DNA from: Thermoplasmata archaeon
GTDB lineage: Archaea > Thermoplasmatota > Thermoplasmata > Lutacidiplasmatales > UBA184
Assembly (NCBI GenBank): GCA_030043255.1
Contig: JASHYB010000168.1
Coordinates: 1-11,353, forward strand
DNA: 11,353 bases
Direction of reading: 5' to 3'
A model generated the notes under the pieces. The model was given only the letters and a program-made list of their open reading frames with translations. It did not search any database and had not been told where the DNA came from. Each line of letters starts with the position of its first letter. Position 1 is the stretch's first letter. Of the stretch, positions 1-7,400 are shown piece after piece. The translations under genes and the position numbers were made by a program.

Positions 1-134
1 GCGATCGGGAAGAACAGCGCGTCGGCGTCCGGGATCCCGCCCCCGAGCGCGCCGGCGGCCAGGTAGCTCGGCTTGAAGCCGACGATCCCGAAGGTGACGA
101 GGTAGGCGACCAGGACGTGGGTGAACAGGTCCAA
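1..134 (-). CDS. YdjM/DUF457-type membrane metal-dependent hydrolase, N-terminal fragment
   Basis: Partial gene: 44 complete codons are visible and the rest lies beyond the left edge. The N-terminus reads LDLFTHVLVAYL (M if TTG initiates), followed by a hydrophobic helix and a GGGIPDADALFF segment at residues 32-43. His6 and the PDAD aspartates (Asp36, Asp38) match the metal-binding signature of the LexA-binding inner-membrane hydrolase family (YdjM, DUF457), small multi-spanning membrane proteins of poorly known substrate. The start is TTG at 132-134. No ATG or GTG lies in frame upstream, and the residues match the usual family start (MDxxTHxLxxY). It begins 17 bases after the aEF-1-beta stop, so it is probably the third gene of that transcript. 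No convincing ribosome binding site is visible. Family call fairly confident; function unknown. Confidence 0.65.
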   Translation of the reverse strand, partial: MDLFTHVLVAYLVTFGIVGFKPSYLAAGALGGGIPDADALFFPI

Positions 135-151
135 CGGCCGGGAGGTCCGGG

Positions 152-418
152 CTAGAGCAGCCCTTCCTCCATCACCTCGACCGACTCGACCTCCGGCAGC
201 TTCGCCAGCGCGTGCTCGGTCGACTCGAGGAACCCGCCGGCGTCGTCCATGACGACCGACACGAGCAGCGACTTCAGCCCGAAGGCGACGTCCCGGATCT
301 GCGAGCCGCGGACGGTCACCCCCGCGGGCACGGCGCCGGCGATCGCCTGCTGGATCGCACGGACGTCGGTCTCGACGCCGCGGGGCATGATGCGGAAGAG
401 CACCGCGACCTTCGCCAT
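152..418 (-). CDS. ef1b: Elongation factor 1-beta (aEF-1-beta)
   Basis: An 88-residue protein matching archaeal EF-1-beta, the guanine-nucleotide exchange factor that recycles aEF-1-alpha from GDP to GTP during translation elongation in the cytoplasm. Family landmarks are the MAKVAVLFRIMPRGVETD start, the central AFGLKSLLVSVVMDD block (about residues 45-59), and the C-terminal ESTEHALAKLPEVESVEV stretch. The length equals that of the archaeal single-domain form. The frame stays open upstream to 577, but the first ~53 extra codons are the out-of-frame shadow of the zinc-ribbon gene. The ATG at 418 gives the standard N-terminus and lies 8 bases after the zinc-ribbon stop. The pair is very likely co-transcribed from the box at 684-691. 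Confidence 0.95.
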   Translation of the reverse strand: MAKVAVLFRIMPRGVETDVRAIQQAIAGAVPAGVTVRGSQIRDVAFGLKSLLVSVVMDDAGGFLESTEHALAKLPEVESVEVMEEGLL

Positions 419-426
419 GGGCGCGC

Positions 427-603
427 TTACGGTCCCTCGAACCCGCACTTCGGGCAGCGGTAGGTCACGCTCTGGTCGCGGCAGCGCACGCAGCGACCGA
501 TCGTCTCCTCGCCGCAGCTCGGGCACAGGAACTGCGTCGAGCCGCTGGTCCGCAGCGTCCGGCCGCAGGAGGTACACTTGAGCTCCGTCCGGCTGCTCAG
601 CAT
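427..603 (-). CDS. HVO_2753-like double zinc-ribbon protein (58 aa)
   Basis: A 58-residue protein with four CxxC knuckles at Cys10/13, Cys27/30, Cys38/41 and Cys50/53, enough for two zinc sites, ending in PKCGFEGP. This matches the small archaeal Zn-ribbon family typified by HVO_2753 (annotated as zinc-finger or RNA-binding DUF1610-like), often found immediately upstream of the EF-1-beta gene in euryarchaea. The precise role is not established; a ribosome- or RNA-linked role is likely from its neighbour. The start is ATG at 603, with a weak purine stretch (GGGAAGG) about a dozen bases upstream. Basic and polar residues (R5, K9, R16, R19, R37, R40, R42) separate the knuckles. It is short enough to be missed by a 60-residue gene-calling cutoff, but all eight cysteines and the conserved position make it convincing. 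Confidence 0.92.
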   Translation of the reverse strand: MLSSRTELKCTSCGRTLRTSGSTQFLCPSCGEETIGRCVRCRDQSVTYRCPKCGFEGP

Positions 604-637
604 GCTGACCTTCCCGCCGCGAGCCGCCCGAGCGCCG

Positions 638-1495
638 CTAGCGCTTCCCGGGGGTCCGCCGGCGCGCGGCGACCCGGGTGGCGTATATAAAGAGCACGCC
701 GATGAACGCCACCGCGCCGGCGACGTACCAGATCGCGTCGTTCGGCGCTGCCGGCGCGATGTAGAAGGTGGTCGTCTCGACCGTACGGCCGTTGCCGAAC
801 GTCACCAGCCCGTGCGGGTTCTCGATCGTGAGGGTGAAGGTGTGGTAGCCGCTCGACAGGCCGAGCGTCGGGTACGGGTAGGCGAGCGCGTAGGTGCCGT
901 TCGGCTTGAGCTTGGGGACGGTGACGGTGCCGACGTACTTGCCGTCCAGCGCGACCGTGACGTTGAACGGCAGGACCGTCGCCTCCGGCCCGGCGACCAG
1001 CGTCGCCCGGACGGTGTAGGGGACGGCGACCCGGAAGACGAAGGAGAAGTTGCCGGTCGCGTTCGAGGTGCCGAGGGAGCTGATCGCGTGGACGACGAGG
1101 GTGACCGACTCGACCAGCTGGCCGGTCGAGACCGTCAGGTGGACCGGCTGCGAGGTCGCGTTGGTGATCGAGCCGTTGTCCGGGCTCACGACGACGCCGC
1201 TCGTGTTGCTGGCGGTGACGTTGGCGGTCCAGTTGATCGTCCCCTCGAACCCGCCGTCGATCACCGCCGGGCCACCGGTCACGTTCAGGTAGAAGGTCCC
1301 GTTGGAGCTGGTCGCGACCAGCTTCGGGCCGGTGAGGTTGCCGGTCACCGGCGTCACCGGGCTGGTGCTGGAGGCCGGGACGACCGCCGCGGGGGCCGCG
1401 GCGCCGGCCGGTGCCGCCAGGGCGGGGGCGAGCAGAAGGAGCGCCAGGACGGCGAGGGCGGCCAGCGGCGCGAGGGACCGGGGCGCGAGCCTCAT
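638..1495 (-). CDS. Secreted, C-terminally anchored, sequon-rich surface protein (285 aa)
   Basis: I do not recognise this protein as a named family. It has a signal peptide (MRLAPRSLAP followed by a Leu/Ala core to about residue 33) and an Ala/Pro/Ser/Thr linker. Next come two beta-rich regions (about 50-160 and 160-247, the second Ig/CARDB-like), one membrane helix (about 253-273) and a basic tail (ATRVAARRRTPGKR). It has no cysteine. By eye it carries 12 N-X-S/T sequons, the first at Asn53 and the last at Asn199, so it is probably heavily N-glycosylated outside the cell. The ATG at 1495 forms an ATGA overlap with the aglB stop and begins the signal peptide. Starts at 1507 or 1522 would add charged residues before it. 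A GGAG lies 12 bases upstream of the chosen ATG. Translational coupling to aglB suggests a surface glycoprotein substrate, or an accessory subunit that presents substrates; this is inference. Confidence 0.85.
   Translation of the reverse strand: MRLAPRSLAPLAALAVLALLLLAPALAAPAGAAAPAAVVPASSTSPVTPVTGNLTGPKLVATSSNGTFYLNVTGGPAVIDGGFEGTINWTANVTASNTSGVVVSPDNGSITNATSQPVHLTVSTGQLVESVTLVVHAISSLGTSNATGNFSFVFRVAVPYTVRATLVAGPEATVLPFNVTVALDGKYVGTVTVPKLKPNGTYALAYPYPTLGLSSGYHTFTLTIENPHGLVTFGNGRTVETTTFYIAPAAPNDAIWYVAGAVAFIGVLFIYATRVAARRRTPGKR
684..691 (-). promoter_or_regulatory. TATA box for the zinc-ribbon/EF-1-beta operon, inside the upstream gene
   Basis: On the minus strand this reads TTTATATA, the archaeal TATA-box consensus. 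It lies inside the last 18 codons of the 285-residue protein, where it encodes Phe269-Ile270-Tyr271 with TTT-ATA-TAC, codons unlike the GC-ending ones around them. Archaeal initiation about 25 bases downstream would start RNA near 660, giving a leader of roughly 60 bases before the zinc-ribbon ATG at 603. No matching BRE element is obvious. Initiation here is inferred. Confidence 0.55.
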
Positions 1496-4400
1496 CGGCG
1501 CGTCCATCTCCGGGTCCGCCACCAGCGGTAGGTCAGCACGCCCACGATCAGCGCGAGCGCCGGCACGAACGACACCAGCGGCACGAACCAGACCGGGATC
1601 GCCGGCGGACCGCTGGTCACGCTGGTCCCGGTCACGTACAGGCTCCCCGGGCTCGGACGGACGCTGGGGGTCGGGAACAGGAGGTTGAGGCTGCGCGTGA
1701 TCGCCCCGCTCGAGTTCACGACGCTCAGCTGCACCGTGACGGTCCCCGGCGGGACCGGGGCGGCCGTCGTCGCGGTGACGTTGAGCGCGACCGTCACGTT
1801 CTCCCCCGCCGAGAGGTTGACGTACGGTGAGCTGACCGTCGCGTTGCTGACCAGCCAGTGGGTCGTCCAGCCGTAGGAGGCGAGCCGGTTGGCGCTCACG
1901 ACCGACAGCAGCACCGTCTCGAAGGTGTTGCCGGAGTCCAGGACGTAGAACGGCAGGACGGCGTTCGCGCTGCCGACCTCCGGTGGGTTGCTCGAGGTGG
2001 TGCCGATCTCCAGCCCGTAGTACGGCACGACCTTGATCGTGGGCGCCGGCTCGAGCGTGCCGGCGGTGGTGCCGTTCGCCAGCTCGAAGACGATCGCCAC
2101 GCCCGGGTGGTTGGTGGCGGTGCCGTTCGGCACCGTGATCCGGACCTCGCCGGAGAAGCTCTGGCCGATCGCCAGGCTGACGTTGGAGAAGGTGAAGTTG
2201 AACCGCCAGGTGCTGGGCGAGCCGACAGGATGGACCTTGATCGGCACGTTGCCGGTGTTGCGGAAGGTCAGCGCGAACGACGCCGTCCCGCCCACCCCGA
2301 CGGTCGCGTTGTCCGGCCCGACCACCGACGCCGTCACGTTAGCGGAGATCGGCACGCTCAGCGCCACGTTCTCGATCACGTTGCCGCTGCTGATGGCGAG
2401 GCTCCCGGTCGCCTGGGCGGTCCCCGCGACGCCGTTGAGCTTGCCGGCGCCCGTGGCGTTGTAGGTGTAGTTGCCGATCGGCAGCGCGAGGGTCACGGAG
2501 CTGCCCGTGCTCACGCCGGGGACGCGGACCAGGTCGCCGAAGGCGTCCCGGACGGAGAGGTTCGCGCTGGCGGCGGAGGTGTTGCTCGGGTTCGCGACGC
2601 TCAGGCGGAACGTCGCGCTCCAGCCGGCGAGCAGGGTGATGGTGATGTTCAGGCGGGCGGACGGCAGCGCCAGCAGCCGGCCGAAGCCGGCGAGCACCGC
2701 GCCGGAGGTCGACGCCGCGTAGCCGTAGTAGGCGCCCGGCAGCACCGTCGCCGAGAAGGTGCCGTTCGGCGCGGCGATCGTCGTGACGTTGGTGGACGGG
2801 TACGGCCCGACGAGCGTCAGCGTGCCCGCCACGGGGACGGTCGAGCCGCTGGGCACCAGCTGGCCCCGTAAGCTCACCGTCGCGACGGTGCCGCTCAGCG
2901 TCACCGAGCAGCTCGGGACGCTGGCGCTGATCGGGCAGACGGCGCCGAGGCCGGTCGTCCAGTCGACGAAGTAGGTGCCGTTCGGCCCGACCGTCGCGAC
3001 CGTCAGGTTGGTGTAGACCCGGTAGGTCCCGGGCGGCAGCGACGCGTTGACCACGCCGTCCGTGGCCGTCTCCTGCAGGACCAGGCCGCCGCTAGTGACG
3101 AGCGTGACGGAGGCGTTGACGCTCAGGTTCGCGCCGGACGGTTTCTTGAGGGCGAACGTCGCGGCGACCCCCGCCTGGTTCAGCACGAGCCGGGGCAGCA
3201 CCGTGCCGTTGGGGTACAGGGTGACCCGGCTGATGTTGACGTAGTTGATGCCGTTGTACGAGGCGGAGACGGTCGCCGTGTAGTTCGTCGGGGTGGCGCG
3301 GAACGATTTGGTGAAGTTCGTGCCGTTGACGGTGACGTTGAGCAGCGGGGAGACGAGCGCGACGGTGACGTTCCCCGGTTTCAGGCCGGCGGGTAGCGTG
3401 AGCCGGCCCGAGGCGTTGATCTGCGGGACGACGATCAGCGTCAGGTTGGAGTTGGTCGCCCCCAGCGGCAGCGTCGTCGACAGGACGGAGCTCGGCAGGT
3501 AGATCTTCGCGCCGCCGTCCAGCACCGCGCGGGCCCCCACGCCGTAGGTCCCCGGGGGCAGCTGGAGCGCGAACGGCCCCTCGCCCGTCAGGGTGACGTT
3601 CTTGCCCCCGAGCGTCTGGGCGGTGAAGTTCACCGTCACCGTCGTGCCGCTGGGCAGACCGAGGACCTGCAGCGTCACGGCGATCGGGCGGACCTGCAGG
3701 CCGAAGGTGGTCAGGTTGGCGAGCGTCGGGCCGGAGATCCCGCAGGTCGTGTTCGGCGCGAAGCCGAGCGCCTGACCGGACAGGCAGTAGCCGCCGGAGC
3801 TGAGCGGCGCCTGCGCCGGCAGGACGAGCCAGACGCTCCCGGAGGCGCCGGTGACCTGGCGGAGCATCGGACCGTTGGTCCCGGCGGAGACCCCGATCGT
3901 CGCGTTCGGGGCGACGTAGGTATGGCCGCCGCCGAGCGGCGTGCCGACCGTCAGCTTCGCGACGATCGTCGGCCCCATCGGGACGGCGACCGTCACCGGG
4001 CCGCTCACGTTCGCGTTGACGATGCCCCCGGTGACCGTCGCGCCGCTGGTGGTGCCGCCGTAGAGGGCGAGGAAGCTGTAGCGGCCGGTGGGCAGCGCGA
4101 GCGTCGCGGTCCCTAACGTGCCGTTCGCCACGCCCCAGGCGAACGTCTGCGCCCCGCTGGCGCTGGAGGCGATCACCGCGAACGGGGCGGTCGACGAGAC
4201 GTTGGCCACGCCGTTCACCTGCACGGTCTGCACCGGCTGCAGCGTGGCGATCAGCGCCGGGGTCGCGCTCGGGCCGCTCACGTTCACCGGCGCGGTCGCG
4301 ATGTAGAGGTTGCCGTTCACGCGGGCCCGGGCCGTCATCGTGTAGAGGCCGACCGGCACGCCGATGCTCACCACCCCGGCGGCGTTCGTGGTGCCGAGCG

Positions 4401-7400
4401 TGGCGTTGGTCGCGGCCGCCAGCACCGCCGCGGTCCCGGAGTTCGTGGACCCGGCGAAGGAGACCAGCGGCGTCAGCGTAACGCTGGCGTTCGGCAGCAG
4501 ATGGCCGCCCGCCTGCACCTGGACCTGCACGATCCCGCGCTCCTCCACGGTGAGGTTGGCGCTCGCCGTGCCCCCCGGCTTGGCGATCTCCACGAGGACG
4601 TGGTCGCTGGTCAGGTCCGGGTCCAGCCCGACGGCGGAGACGGTGTACGCCCCGGGCGCCACCGCCGGGAAGCTGAACGCCCCGGTCGCACTGGAGGTCG
4701 CGGAGGCGATGAGGCCGCTCGAGTTGGTCAGGCTCACGCTGGCGTCCGGATACGGTACCCCGCCGGCCTCGCTGACCGTGCCGTTCACCGAGCCGGGCGA
4801 GAGCCCCAGGTTGACGGTCGTGCCGGCGCCCGAGGTGAGGTTCCTCGACCCCTCCGAGTAGTTGCGGCCGCCGTAGAGGACCGTGAAGTTGTAGACCCCG
4901 GGGGGCACGCTGTTCAGGACGTAGGTCCCGCTCGGGTCGGTGACGGCGGAGATCGAGCCGACGCCGTACGGGTCGGTGAGCTGCACCGTCGCCCCGCGGA
5001 CGGCCGGGTCGACCGAGGGGGTGTAGGTCGAGTTCTTGCTGACGTTCCAGTAGACGACCCCGGAGAGGCTGGTGTTGCCGACCGTGAAGGTCCGCACCAT
5101 CGACGGGGCGTTCGGGTCGTAGCCGATCGCGTCCGGGACGTCGATCTTCACCGAGCGGATCAGGTTCGCGTCCGACTGGTTGAGCGCGTCGAAGGTCCCG
5201 GAGCTGATGTTCAGCGTGTCGTTGCCCGGCGGCAGCACGAGCGAGAACGAGCCGTTCGCGTTCGTGATGTTGGTCATGTGCGGGATCCCCCAGCCGTCGT
5301 AGACGGTGACGCGGACCCCCGGGACCGGCGCCCCGTCCGGGAGCGCCACCGTCCCGTAGAGGGTCTGGCCGGCGTAGTAGGTCAGGATCGACTCGCCGCC
5401 CTCGAAGTAGCGGATCGCGGACAGGTTGGCCGTCGCCTTGCCGGCCGCCTGCTGGGCGATCGCGTTCGCCTTGTTGGTCGCGACGAAGCAGGACGAGGAG
5501 GAGGAGGCGTTGACGACCCCCGGGCAGTAGTAGGCGGTCTCGTACTGTACCTCAAAGTGCTGCAGCATCCAGCCGGGCTCGATCGGGTCCCCCTCCGCCG
5601 CCCCGGTCAGCCCCGGGATCCCGCCGGACTGGCCGGCGTCGGTCCCGTTGTAGCCGATGTAGATGTGGTACAGCATGGTGTTGTAGAACGGGGCGGAATA
5701 GTTGATGTTGTACTCCGCCGCGGTGACGCCGGCCGGGAGCGGGCCCAGCGGGTAGGTCGTCCCGTCCGAGCCGAGGATGGTGACGTTGAAGAACGACGTC
5801 GGGATCCCCTCCGAGCTGATCACGCGGCCGGTCAGGTCGGCCGGCGCGTAGAAGATGCCCGTGTCCGAGCCGCTGAACGGGAACGTCCGGCTGTCGGTCA
5901 TGGCGTAGCGGATCGACCAGCCGGTGTAGCTCTCGATGGTGTCGTAGATCCGCGAGACCCCGTTCAGGGTGAAGTGGTCGGCGAGATAGTACGACACGGC
6001 GAGGTACATCGCGTTGTCGTCGGTGATCGTGCTCGGGTCCACCGGCAGGTACTTGTCGGGGTTGGCGACCACCAGCTGGTAGTCCATCCCCTCGTCGTCC
6101 AGCAGCGTGTGCAGCTGGGTGACGTTCACCCCGTCCACGGTCAGCAGCTGGTTGAGCGCGGTCGGCAGCGTCGGGTTGTGCGTCGACTGGATGACCCCCT
6201 GCAGCAGGGTCGTCGCCAGGATCCCGATGGCGAGCGACTCGTTCTGCGACAGCAGGAACTGGCCGGCGGGATCGATCCCGTTCTGGAAGTTGTCGGCGAC
6301 GCTCGGGTGCTCGCCCTGGTCGATCGTCTGGAACCCGTAGTCCCACCAGGCGATCAGCGCCGGACGATCCGGTTCGGGCACGCCGGTATCCTGCGTGGCG
6401 AGCCAGTTGTAGCCGGCGCTGTCGTACTGGTTCGGGGTGTCCATGCCGCTGCCGGCGGCCCCGAGGTAGTTGTCGGCGGGGGCCGAGCTGTTCAGCTTCA
6501 GCCAGGCCGGGATGGTGTCGTTGATCTGGGTCGCGAAGTTGTCCTTGGTGTTGGACGGGATGCCCGCGTCAATGGAGATCCAGATGTTCGGCAGCAGGAT
6601 GCCGACCGCGAGCGCCAGCACGAGCACGTGGCGCGCCTTGAACGAGCGCCGGAACGCTCCTAGACTACCGGTCCGGTCGGTGAGCGAGGCGACCGCGCGG
6701 CGGAGCTGCGGGTAGCCGCCGACATCCAGCAGCCGATGGATCGCCTCCGCGGAGAGCAGCGCGAACGCCGGCGCCGCCACGAGGAAGAACTTCTCGGCGC
6801 TGATCGGCAGGTAGATCGAGATGACCGCGAAGATCAGGAAGGCGATCAGGTAGCGCTTGTACCGCTGGCGCACGAGCTGGTAGCCGAACAGCGCTAGCCC
6901 CGCGAACGCGAGGAAGAACGTGACGATCCCGTAGCCGACCACCAGCTGGTCGATCGACGGCGCTTGCGCCTCGGCGACGGTCGAGTAGATCAGGTTCTTG
7001 ACGAAGTAGCCGTCCCCCGTGATCGCCGCGGTGAACAGCGTCGGGGCGAGGAACCGGAGCGCGAGCACGCCGACCCCGACGACGGCGAGCAGCGCCGGGA
7101 TGGAGAACACCCAGGGGACGTCCCGGAGCAGCAGGAACGGCAGCAGCAGCAGCAGCGTGCCGAAGAACAGGATGATGGGCAGCTCGAGGAAGACCCGGAT
7201 CTCGTGCTGGACGATGTAGTAGGGGGCCGCCATCGGGAAGGCGACCAGCCCGATGATCCACGTCGAGATGTACATCCCGAACGAATCGACGTGGCGGATG
7301 CGCTCGATGAGCATCGCGATGAGCGCCGTGAACGCGATGACGATGATCGCGTAGGTATAGCCCTGCCAGGAGAGGGCGAACGCCCCCAGCGCGACGCCGG

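Noticed and set aside
419..577. An N-terminal extension of EF-1-beta from an upstream start
   Set aside because: The extra residues are the shifted-frame reading of the zinc-ribbon gene; all eight zinc-binding cysteines support that other frame.
578..1531. A 317-codon plus-strand frame opposite the 285-residue surface protein
   Set aside because: Arg/Gly/Asp-rich shadow; the minus strand offers a signal peptide, membrane anchor and an ATGA-coupled start.
1492..5367. The AglB tail as a separate gene joined by a lost stop or frameshift
   Set aside because: The frame and composition are continuous, and the region has no signal peptide or promoter-like AT-rich patch at the junction near residue 905. 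The terminal anchor fits a single protein.
4501..6663. A 720-codon open frame on the plus strand inside aglB
   Set aside because: It is antisense to AglB, with an Arg/Gly/Asp/Val-rich composition typical of the complement of GC-rich codons, and no recognisable domain.
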